Positions 56,801 through 64,000 of a stretch of DNA of 64,000 bases are shown here, in pieces. The stretch is taken from positions 5,593,488-5,657,487 of the forward strand of contig OZ004585.1 in assembly GCA_963924555.1 (NCBI GenBank). Direction: 5' to 3'. The translations under genes were made by a program, and so were the position numbers. Every line of letters begins with the position of its first letter. The stretch's first letter is position 1. This stretch comes from Crambe crambe. Taxonomy: Eukaryota; Porifera; Demospongiae; Poecilosclerida; Crambeidae. The notes under the pieces are model-generated. The model was not told the origin of the DNA. It ran no database searches and was given only the letters and a program-made list of their open reading frames with translations.

Positions 56801-59800
56801 AGAACTGGCATGTATTTGTTTCAGTATTCACATAGTAAGGTAGCTTTGCCACGTGAAGTGAGGCAGTGTCCGCCAAAAGTGACAAGCTTGGCCTTGGACT
56901 TCGTCAACGGTTGTCGAGTGACGTGATCATAGGTCTTTGAGGACATTACATTACACTGGGCACCTGTGTCAATCTTAAATGTGATATTTTTGGAGTTGAT
57001 GGTGACTGTGGCATTCCAGTCTTTGCATGTTGTGCCTTCGATGAGAGCAATGAGCAGTTCATCTTCACTGGAAGAACATTTGTGATTGAGTTCTTGTATT
57101 TTTGGGCGTCTTCAGGGTCCCTGACCGGCATGCTCTGGCAAAATGATTTCAGCGGCCACATCTGTGGGGGTTGGTGTCGGCCGCCACAGTAACCACACTG
57201 TCCTTGCTGCTTGTAAGGTTGTGGTGATGGTTTTTGGCGTCTTTCAGGGACTTCACATCTATGTCATTAGCACCCTCTTGACTTTATCTGTGCCAATGTG
57301 GTTTCGTCAGCTCGACATATGTCCAGTGCTCCTGCTAAAGTGAGATTTGTTTGTTTGAGAAGACGGGATCTGGTTTTGTCGCTGATCACGCCACACACGA
57401 GACGGTCCTTGATCAGACTTTCCAGGAGGGCCCCAAACTCGCATGTCTTGGCTTTGTTTTGAAGATCAGTCACATACTGGTCTATGGATTCACCAGGCTG
57501 TTGGTTTCTGGTGTTGAATACGTGCCTCTCCCAGGTGACATTTTTTCGTGGTATGCAGTAGGCCTCAAACTTTTCTACTAGCTTGTCTAGCTTCTTATCG
57601 TCACCTGCGTTGTCAAAAGAGAGCGTGTTGAAAATTTCCAGGGCTTCTGGTCCAAAAGGTAGCGGCTTTGACTTCATTGCTCTTGCTGTTCTTTCCGGAT
57701 GCTACCATATATCTTTCAAAACGTTGTTTCCATCTCTGCCAGTTTTCTGCGATGTTTCCTTGGAAGGATAGAGATTCCGGCGGCTGAAATTGTTCCATCC
57801 CACCTTTGACACCATGTAAAGATCTGTTTTATCAAGATAGATCAAAAGCAGCTGGCTCAGTGTGCACATGCATGAATTAGAAATCAATGATGTAATGATA
57901 TAAAGATTATGATGCGTGATGGGATAATGATAATTGGCGAGCGAGCGAAGCCCCACACTAATTGGTCAAAATGGAAAATCGCGATATTTATATGTAACGT
58001 ACGTCATTCAAAATGCGCTTACGCATGCGCATGAAATAGCTACTAAGCAACGTTGGTCATAATAAGCAATCATTTTAAGCTTGAAGTTGAAATACTATTG
58101 TAGCGAGTATTATGGAACCCAGAGAACCAGAAAACAAGCGAAGGAGGGCCCCAGAACACCCTCTAGAAACTGACCAACAAAGAAGAGCGAGACCTCATGA
58201 AAGAAATGAAAGAGACAGAGCTAGAAGGAGAACAGAGTCAAAGGAACAGAGAAAAACAAGACTAGCCAAAAGAAATGCGACAGATAGAGCCAGGAGGAGG
58301 GAATGTACAGAGTCAACAGAAGATAATGCTGCAAGAGCAGAGCAAATGAGAGCCAGAAGGAGAGCAGAGTCAGCAGAACACAGAGCTGCCAGATTAGAGT
58401 GGTAGCCTGAGTTCAGAGAAGACACTCTAATGCTAACTGGGAATGCACCAAGTCAGTTAACAACCTGAATAGATATCGAAAGTCACTGTTGGGGCTATAT
58501 AATCATAAGTGAGGGAGGAGCACATTGAAATGACCACTGGCTGCTTGCTCACCCAACTAATGCTATACGAGCATCTCTAGTAATAATAATAAGATGTAGT
58601 TATGAATATTCATTGTTACACTAGCTATATAGCTATAGCTACAGCAACATGTTGCATTAAAGGTATTCAAAAAAATTTATAACTCAAATTTTGCCATATC
58701 TACCATCTGAGATATAGACAATCTTCTTCAAAGAAAAAGGCAGCACTCGTTTCAAAAAGGCAATTAAGGACTTTTGGAACAGATGAACAGCAACAGTGTC
58801 ATGATGCAAGCAGTCAGATATCACTACATAACTGAGATGACATTCTTCCTCTGAGTGCCTGTAGTAAATAACAAATGGATGAATTGTTGCTTGTGCATTG
58901 TTCCAATGATATCCTTGTGCTGCATCCTGGAGAACAAATGAATAATTCTCTGAGAAATCAGCAATAACCAATACCTCCCCAAGTTTCAGGGAAGATTTGC
59001 AATTGTTACAGAAAGAAGCTTGCTGTGTAATAATAAAGGAGTGAGGAATTAGTACTTCCAACTTGTCACAAATGCTTCAACAAACTCATCAGATGTATTG
59101 CTTGTTGTTTTGAGTGTGGATCTATCAACAATTGTCCACTGCTTGTAGGTTACACTGTCAATCATGTTGTCATCTAGAACAGCCAAAAGAGATTCCTTGA
59201 GTGTACCAATGCCAGGGCAAGCATTGCAGGTATTTAAATAGCATTCAGGTAAAGGTGGATTGCACATGACTTGTGCAATGCAATGATGGTATGTTTTGAA
59301 TACTGTTCCATCTGTTGCTGTAAGGTCTGGTAGCTTTGCACCAAGCATCATTAGCTTCACGTTTTGATGGATTGTGCACACACACACAGAATGAGTGCCA
59401 CTAGCACCAGCAAGGACACAATGCTTTGGACGGAGGTCAACAAATTTAGAGAATCCAATCGCTTCATTTGAATACCGATCTTTGAACATCTGGTAAAGCT
59501 CTCTCAAATTTATACATGTACTCTTCCTTCAGCTGTCTTCACCGAAATGTAGTCTTTCCTTCCTGGCATCATCCTACTTACCTCATCACTCTCATAGAAA
59601 CCACTGACAAGTTCTACAGTTTTTTGAGGAAGACTATGGCCAGGAATAGGATTAGGAGTTGACAGAACACCCTTCTCCTTGACGAGCTGTTTTGCCTTTT
59701 GGGTCATAAAATCTGACACACCAAACTCTTTTTGAACCCTCCGTTTTTGGCAAGATGGTCAAAATTTGGATCTTTTCACTCCTTTCAGCAGTAGAGAATC

Positions 59801-62221
59801 AATTGCTTAATAATTTCACCCTCATCGGAATGTACATCACCTATCACAGCCTTTTGCATCATAGTAGTAATCTTTTTCACTTTCTGTTTCGAATATTTTT
59901 TATATCGTAGCTTCCGCTTTGTGAGAGGTGTCTCTCCAATAGTATCCAAACACTGGTTAACCATCATTAGTGACTGACAGGTATCAACTTGAAGCTCTTC
60001 ATCAGGAGGTGATAATGCTCCATCAGATTCTGAATCAGAGATAGGACTATCAGAAGGTTGTGAAAGGGAAGCTGTAGTTAGCTTTTTCCTGCAGTTATCA
60101 TAGATTTTATCTCCTGGCAATATGGAAAGAATTTTCTCAATTATCCACTCTATAACGAGCCGAAGCTGGTTCTTCTTCTAACAAAATGATTTGGTCTGTT
60201 CAAGGGATTGCAGTAAATATTCCTCCACTGAGAGTGAGATTGAGCCATGCTTGTCACTGAAGTAATGAAGCTATTTCTCTTTGGCAGAGCAAAAATCTGT
60301 GGCAGTTTACACTGTAAACAATAGTGATTTACACAACTTAATTACCAGATTGAAGAACTATTGATTACCATGGCAACATCACATGCGTACACCATAGATA
60401 TAAGAGGTTTACGGGATTGGAAACGGATCACGTGCTCTCGTTAGCAACTAATAACCGAGGCGCGTTGACAGCTGAATGACATAGCACTTTTGTCAAAGTT
60501 GCTGTTCTGACAAGATCCGTGAGGTAAGACTTATGCCAATGATACTATAATACACTAGGGCATAGATTTACTGTATGAAATAAATTTCAGCTCAGATTTT
60601 CAAGTTTATTCCTACAAATACTACTGTAGTGGTTAATGGGACTGTAATCCCTCTCACGCTTGATGGAATCAATTGCTGTTGCCCATTTTCTGATCAAAAG
60701 GCATGTAAACTTTAGCTACATGGAATAGTAATGTTAGTTTTTGTATTAGCTGACATATATTGTCTCTAGCATTTGCAAGTGGTGTTAAAACTGTAATCCC
60801 TCTCCCAAGAAATAGATTAACAATATTGCAACTGTATTAGTGATTTCAGGGAAAGGATAGAACAGTAAATGGAATTGGTGCATTCGTTTTCTATACAATA
60901 GTCATCCTATGGAGATGGCAAGCTTACTATATTTCCCTCCTAATATCCATAGGGTCCACAGGACAGCTGACTGAGCTGAATTCTTGAGGTGGATGGTGTC
61001 AAAATCCAACAGCCAAAAGCTGGAAGTATTGCAATAATGCTGATGAGGGAGAACTGAGCAGAAACTGGCGGATAACTTTGGGGCAAAATTATCTAGCTAT
61101 AATAATGATGAATTTATGTCTAATTTTAATACCAAAAGTCATTCTGGCCTTTCTTTCAAATCAATGACATAAAATTAATGTATAATGAGCAATGATAGGT
61201 ACTCATAGTTATAATTACAAGGAAAAAAGTTATGAATAATTAATAACTTCCTTCCTCAGACTCTCCAACTTCAACTCTCTGACTCTTCACTTCTTCAATA
61301 TCTTCCCCTTAGCTTACTTGTACTATTCTGTGAGCTGTAGGGGCAGAATATCACTTTAACTGCCTTGAAAGGAGTGAATATTGATCTCTTTTCACAACGA
61401 TTAATATAATTAATGCTGCATGCGCGTGCGCATCTGTCAACGCGCCACGGTTGTGCAGTTCATTGGGCGTTTCCAATCCCGTAAAACCTCTTATATCTAT
61501 GCATACACATAGGACTTTTTACAATGAGTAGGTCACGTAGTGCCTGATCATGAACAGCGCAGTAAGAGTTAGTATGGATATAAAGTTACTCAAATCCTTT
61601 TATCTCCCAACCCCATGTTAGTCCCAAAACCAAAATATACTATCTCAACATGATAAAAATATTGACCTCAACATAATTAGATTTTCACTATCAACATGTC
61701 AGCCTAAAGTAAGCTTCAAGATGATATCCTGTTTACCTTTCATAAATGATCACAGCAGAAGCTGTGGTCAAATTATGTTACAGCAGGCTACAGAAAAATT
61801 GCCAAAAAATTGATTTTTCAGCCAGCTATAACATAAGAACCACATAACATATGAGGCTAAAAATCAATGTGGAATAATAACTTCATAAGGGGTATGTATA
61901 TACCAAGTATCATGAAAATCTGAGGGGGTCGTCTATTTTTCTGTGTGTTGATTTGGAATGGAATTACCCTAATAATAATTATTTCTTCTCAATGAAAAAC
62001 TTGAACAGAATTAAAAGGTGGCCTAGTATGATATAACAAACATCCAGCGAAATAACCACAAAATTAATCATTACTTCACCATACAGCTAGAGCATGCACA
62101 AGCAATATTATAGAAATTTGTAAATACAGACCTGGTGGCTATTTTCTTTATACAGAATCTGAAGCAATACGTATGTCAGATCTTTCAAGAACACCACCAT
62201 CACCAGATAAGGATCCATCAG
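42146..62221 (+). CDS. Second Ig-like single-pass receptor, probable receptor kinase, 5' part (6 exons)
   Basis: Exons: 42146-42245, 49474-49737, 51916-52350, 52890-52952, 54189-54293, 62156-62221; every junction is GT-AG and phase 1, giving 344 residues so far. Exon 1 is a signal peptide (MIVWILLFQGAIFSSAW). Exon 2 is an Ig-like domain (first Cys in SAQCSGP, Trp in SSWF, EGTYHCGV). Exon 3 is a larger, Cys-rich Ig-like unit ending DEGLYEVVIEF. Exon 4 is a Ser/Thr stalk. Exon 5 carries the membrane helix IVVPIILLVILIPAATLCAF and the basic stop YYKRKKKK. Exon 6 is juxtamembrane (SRTPPSPDKDPS). The order copies the gene at 4315-10578, so kinase exons are expected beyond 64000; that is inference. 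The exon 2 acceptor is weak, and extra exons in introns 1 and 5 cannot be excluded. Introns 1 and 5 are 7.2 and 7.9 kb and full of transposons. Confidence 0.75.
42264..42833 (+). mobile_element. TTAA-flanked 570 bp MITE, copy 2
   Basis: TTAA (42260-42263) GGGTGCCAATACAT ... ATGTATCGGCACCC TTAA (42834-42837). It matches 34482-35052 along its length in inverted orientation. It sits 18 bp after the end of exon 1 of the second receptor gene, leaving the splice donor intact. Confidence 0.8.
42838..43621. other. Intron 1 sequence with a short perfect hairpin
   Basis: TGCAAGGATGAAGT / ACTTCATCCTTGCA form a 14 bp stem with an 8 bp loop at 43276-43311, and GCAAGGATGAAGTC recurs at 43352. The preceding GATGTAGGGATGATTATAG..GGTCAAAA resembles the start of the large palindromes described elsewhere, so this may be a worn relative. 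CTACAGTAAAACC at 43090 is a Tc1/mariner-type end. Confidence 0.45.
43622..43788 (+). repeat. Gypsy 5' LTR
   Basis: About 167 bp, TGTAAC...TTTACA, very AT-rich, with ATTATTATTATC runs and CACTGAGCCAGCTGC near its 3' end. Followed directly by the primer-binding region. Confidence 0.8.
47372..47539 (+). repeat. Gypsy 3' LTR
   Basis: Matches the 5' LTR through CACTGAGCCAGCTGC; preceded by the polypurine tract. ACAAT follows it. Confidence 0.75.
47634..49241 (+). mobile_element. Palindrome-ended repeat family, copy B
   Basis: Starts with the 22 bp palindrome AGAGAGTGCGGTAGCACTCTCT and ends with a large palindrome at 48927-49241 (arms about 135 bp). The body holds CAGACCAAGTTTCAGGACCA, a (TTATT) run at 47873-47898 and CTACTCGTTGATCCTCGAAA. 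A 528 bp TA-flanked MITE is inserted at 48362-48889. Non-coding. It lies in intron 1 of the second receptor gene, 232 bp before exon 2. Confidence 0.75.
48362..48889. mobile_element. TA-flanked MITE nested in copy B
   Basis: CCGTAATCATATAAATTTTC faces GAAAATTTATACGATTACGG, with TA on both sides (48360-48361 and 48890-48891). Copies A and C show the uninterrupted sequence at the same place, so the insertion and its TA duplication are confirmed by comparison. Tc1/mariner-like mobilisation is inferred. Confidence 0.8.
49995..51072 (-). mobile_element. Palindrome-ended repeat family, copy C (full, uninterrupted)
   Basis: 1078 bp in opposite orientation to copy B: large palindrome at 49995-50312, body, (AAT)n run at 50797-50832, and the 22 bp palindrome at 51050-51071. 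It begins 257 bp after exon 2 of the second receptor gene ends. Being uninterrupted, it gives the reference length of the family. Confidence 0.78.
51073..51915. repeat. Repeat patchwork in intron 2 of gene 2
   Basis: GGGCAATGTACAACATTTGAG, GGCAGCTGCATAC and GGGCCTGGTAGGC..CATAACAGCTTCC match 21121-22450 and 23920-25340. The copy at 51560-51790 is intact where the other is split. No gene content before the exon at 51916. Confidence 0.5.
53041..53906. mobile_element. 866 bp TA-flanked element with mariner-type ends
   Basis: CAGTAGCGGTCAAAAACTTC (then CCGTTCC) faces GGAATGGGAAGTTTCTTTGA (then CCATTACTG), with TA on both sides (53039-53040 and 53907-53908). CAGT ends with TA duplication fit Tc1/mariner. 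No transposase frame remains. It lies in the intron between the stalk exon and the membrane-helix exon of the second receptor gene. Confidence 0.7.
54943..55835 (-). mobile_element. Diverged relative of the palindrome-ended family (copy D)
   Basis: A palindrome at 54943-55257 has its own sequence (arms with GAAGTACATACCAGCACC and GGTGCTGGTATGTACTTC) but keeps family marks (GATGTAGG, AAGTACGGAAACAAG). It is followed by a body, a TTATTATTA run at about 55768-55785 and CCTACATAGAGACTGAT at the far end, the same order as in copy C. The body holds a duplication of about 125 bp (55497-55623 and 55640-55762, around ACCAAGATCGTAGATATAGG). Non-coding. Confidence 0.6.
56178..56297 (+). mobile_element. 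Palindrome-ended family, truncated copy
   Basis: Begins TCAGAGAGTGCGGTAGCACT and runs 120 bp to AGCTACTGTGAATGATT, where it stops abruptly against the Gypsy fragment starting at 56298. Truncated by that insertion or by a rearrangement. Confidence 0.65.
57936..58580 (+). mobile_element. Helitron-like element, copy 2, inserted in a Gypsy LTR
   Basis: The 3' end shows ATGCT-ATACG-AGCAT, then CTCTAG, then T, the classical Helitron end (hairpin about 6-10 nt before CTRR, insertion next to T). The LTR sequence is recognisable on both sides without a target duplication, again as expected for a Helitron. The 5' end starts near GGCGAGCGAGCG and lacks an obvious TC, which is a weak point. It carries the basic frame at 58112-58405 but no Rep/helicase. 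A reversed relative lies at 21330-22067. Confidence 0.65.
58112..58405 (+). CDS. Basic Arg/Glu/Ala-rich repeat peptide (97 aa) of the Helitron-like element
   Basis: Starts MEPREPENKRRRAPEHPLET and consists of degenerate units of about 21-24 residues, each like RARRRTESKEQRKTRLAKRN. This resembles the one-score-and-three peptide repeat (STPR), a DNA-binding repeat that I recall at the N-terminus of some Helitron proteins. About three units are present, then a stop. The same frame, decayed, occurs in the copy at 21330-22067. It is probably the truncated N-terminal part of a larger Helitron protein; function on its own is doubtful. Confidence 0.5.
   Translation: MEPREPENKRRRAPEHPLETDQQRRARPHERNERDRARRRTESKEQRKTRLAKRNATDRARRRECTESTEDNAARAEQMRARRRAESAEHRAARLEW
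58684..60120 (-). pseudogene. Decayed DDE-like transposase of an uncharacterised metazoan family
   Basis: Reading leftward: an acidic/basic N-terminus (SDSPISDSESDGALSPPDEE), KPHP-like linker SDFMTQKAKQLVKEKGVLST, then MFKDRYSNEAIGFSKFVDLR, PKHCVLAGASGTHSVCVCTI followed by HQNVKLM, and a Cys-bearing segment (CNACPG). The core has VLVIADFSENYSFVLQDAAQ (first Asp), HPFVIYYRHSEEECHLSYVV and ISDCLHHDTVAVHLFQ (second Asp), ending at YISDGRYG. I recall this arrangement from high-copy proteins in cnidarians and arthropods and infer an RNase H-fold nuclease. Frame changes near 59785-59720, 59510 and 59055 and loss of the C-terminus make it non-functional. No TIRs found. Confidence 0.5.
60393..61501 (+). 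mobile_element. 1.1 kb TIR element, copy 3
   Basis: 1109 bp, in the same orientation as copy 2 (12278-13386). The TIR is CATAGATATAAGAGGTTTAC and its inverse. The flanks CGTACAC (60386-60392) and CATACAC (61502-61508) are a 7 bp target duplication with one mismatch, supporting the 7 bp rule seen at 10880-13393. Non-coding. It lies in intron 5 of the second receptor gene. Confidence 0.85.
61509..62155. other. Intron 5 remainder before the juxtamembrane exon
   Basis: AT-rich; a stretch near 61845-61930 (TATATACCAAGTATCATGAA) may be a repeat fragment, but no ends or coding content are visible. Confidence 0.3.
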
Positions 62222-62815
62222 GTCAGTACTTTAAAGCTACAATATATACACTCATCTCTATTAGAAAAATGATGAGCATATGGAACACTTAGCTAAATTG
62301 ATCTTTAATCGATAATACATCCCTATGTATATCCCTCTGTGAATGTATCCCTCTGTGAACATACCTTTATTGGGAAAAGCAAAACGAACCCACACACATG
62401 AAAACTCACTGATGTTACATGAGCCCTAGGCCTCAAAAAAAGTTTCCGTTCCATTGCGAGTTTCAACTATTATAGAATTTGATCACTTGAGTATCGGAAT
62501 CTTGTATAATAACCTGCTGTCCATGTCACTTTATTTGATTTGGATTTCCTCATTAAATCAGAAAGTACACTGGAATATTTTAAATAAATGAATATTTTAA
62601 ATAAATGTATATTTTGCAATAAATTTGTTATCCCCTATCATTTAGTTCATTTTTTTTTTTGAGTTTAAACTTTGCAACAGCTTCCACCTTAGTTTTATCC
62701 GCCTGTACTTTTCTTCCTCCAATTACCTGCCCAAAGTAGTCTCGCGAGCCAGCCCACTTATTTTTTTTTGCAGGGCGGTAGAAAAATAAGGGTCTGGTCA
62801 AACTCGCATGGTTGA
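62222..62815. other. Intron sequence after exon 6 of gene 2
   Basis: AT-rich with the direct repeat GAATATTTTAAATAAATG at about 62572-62606 and T runs near 62650 and 62760. No kinase exon was found. Confidence 0.35.
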
Positions 62816-64000
62816 GTTGTTCTGAGTGTCCAGATTTATCTGGACGGATGTACGTTGTACTGGACTGAGCATGCTCATACTATATAGTTATTACATCATA
62901 CTACTTATGTCATAGTCATTATTAATAGACTGTGTTCTGTAATCATTAGTCAGTTATACTATCTTGAGCTGTGAGTGTTATTATATAACTAAGGCCATTA
63001 CATGGTGTCAGAAGTGGGATGTAATGGCAGCCTACCAGATCCCAGCACTCGAGAAATTCTCCTTCAAGCCCGAGGAATGGCCACGCTGGATTAGGCGCTT
63101 TGAAAGGTTTCGTCAAGCGTCAGGACTAGCTACTAAAATGGAGGAGAACCAGGTGAACACTCGTTTATTCTATGGGCGAAAAAGTGGACGATATTTTGCA
63201 GACATTTAACTTAACTGAAGAAGATACCAAAAAGTATAAGACTGTCAAAGACAAATTTGGAGCTCATTTCGTTAAGATGAGAAATACAATTTATGCTACA
63301 ATACAATCTACACAATCGTGTATAAGATGTAGTCAGTCTCCCCTCATAGCAAGCCTGAGCATTTTATCGTCGGGACCACTAAGTATCATAGACGAAGGTG
63401 TGAGTGGGCCATCCACCTCACTGCAGTATTCATTCTCAGGGATGACAGTTACATTCATTCTCGGGAATGACAGTTATATCGGCTCCAGTATCAACTTTGA
63501 ATCGGATTTTTCTCTCGTTGATAGACACAGTTGACATCCTGGAGATGACTTAGTCTCTGGATTGTGTACTAACCCAAGTCTGTATCTGTATCCTCAGCTG
63601 AAATAGCCTTGATGCTACTTTTACTCTTGCATACCTTTTGAAAGTGTCCCTTCTTATGGCACTTATGACAAACCATATCTCTGGCTGGACATTGAAAGTA
63701 CATTGAAAATTTACAGCAAAAATGGTGAGCAGTAACCATAAATGCAATCAAGATGTGTATGTGATGCAAGGGTTAGGCACACCTTTACTATTCAATCCCT
63801 AGAGATACTGGCATTTGTTCAACCAATACAAGCAAAAGAGGTTGCAACAGCTTTTCCAGAACTGTTTTCAGGGTTAGGCAGACTAAAAGGAAATAGCTAC
63901 AAGATTAAGCTAAGGGAAGGAGCCACACACCATTTAGTCTCAATACCCCAAGAAGAATTTCTATACCACTTTGCCTAAAGTGAAAGCAGAGTTACAAAAG
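62816..64000 (+). mobile_element. Gypsy-type element, 5' part, cut by the window end
   Basis: A presumed 5' LTR (about 62816-63001, ending GGCCATTACA) is followed by TGGTGTCAGAAGTGGGATG, the primer-binding region. Gag starts at 63021 (MAAYQIPALEKFSFKPEEWP, then RRFERFRQASG). A CCHC zinc knuckle (CHKCHKKGHFQKVC) lies near 63620-63700 but on the opposite strand, so the element is rearranged. At 63790-63960 the start of pol is recognisable (FPELFSGLGRLKGNSYKIKL). A different Gypsy family from 43622-47539. Broken; a fossil. Confidence 0.65.

Larger units (their letters stand above)
56298..58618 (-). mobile_element. Second Gypsy copy (5' LTR, gag and part of pol), with nested Helitron-like element
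   Basis: The same family as 43622-47539, in reverse. From the right: 5' LTR starting at 58617 and interrupted by the element at 57936-58580, primer-binding region near 57810, gag (from about 57798), zinc-knuckle region near 57190, and the start of RT (RICIDPRDL at about 56440). The 3' half of the element is absent. Broken in several places. It lies in intron 5 of the second receptor gene, so the two copies flank exons 2-5 in opposite orientation. Fossil. Confidence 0.78.

Noticed and set aside
62222-64000. Possible kinase exons of the second receptor gene
   Set aside because: No Gly loop, VAVK, HRD or DFG motif on the + strand here; the coding traces present belong to a Gypsy-type element.

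Overview
The window looks like nuclear DNA of an early-branching animal, most likely a demosponge. Intron-split genes, a receptor tyrosine kinase with immunoglobulin-like (Ig-like) exons, AT-rich spacers full of the tetramer AGCT, and DIRS, Gypsy, Penelope and Helitron-like remnants all fit this; a genome such as Amphimedon is my guess and no species can be proved from sequence alone. No rRNA, tRNA or CRISPR array was recognised.

Two host genes stand out, both on the + strand. The first (4315-10578) can be read as 12 exons with consistent splice phases and gives a 760-residue receptor tyrosine kinase: signal peptide, Ig-like ectodomain, Ser/Thr-rich stalk, one membrane helix and a kinase domain with all main catalytic motifs. 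The second (42146 to at least 62221) has the same plan (signal-peptide exon, Ig-like exons, Ser/Thr stalk, membrane helix, juxtamembrane exon), every junction in phase 1. Its two longest introns are filled with transposons, and its presumed kinase exons lie beyond the right edge.

The rest is a dense record of mobile DNA. 1-3740: hAT/ZMYM1-like transposase fragments around a 2.4 kb element with terminal inverted repeats (TIRs). 10887-13386: two head-to-head copies of a 1.1 kb TIR element sharing a 7 bp target duplication; a third copy is at 60393-61501. 14039-17640: a gag-like fossil beside a decayed transposase with OTU-protease and CXC-type cysteine-rich domains. 18320-19585: an 18 bp minisatellite with a 341 bp higher-order repeat. 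20435-25256: a USP-like gene fragment, a Helitron-like element and nested TIR elements. 26575-31644: a DIRS element with inverted termini and an internal complementary region. 32123-36012: TA-flanked and TTAA-flanked MITEs and a repeat family ending in a ~310 bp palindrome. 36738-40052: a 3.3 kb TTAA-flanked element with cargo fragments and a nested long-inverted-repeat element. 40476-41090: a Penelope-like remnant. 43622-47539 and 56298-58618: two Gypsy copies in opposite orientation inside gene 2, one with a Helitron-like element in its LTR. 62816-64000: the start of another Gypsy-type element.

The most interesting points are the paired receptors, the inverted pair of palindrome-ended elements around one Ig exon of gene 2, the palindrome-ended family itself, the large palindrome at 10880-13393, and the OTU/CXC transposase.
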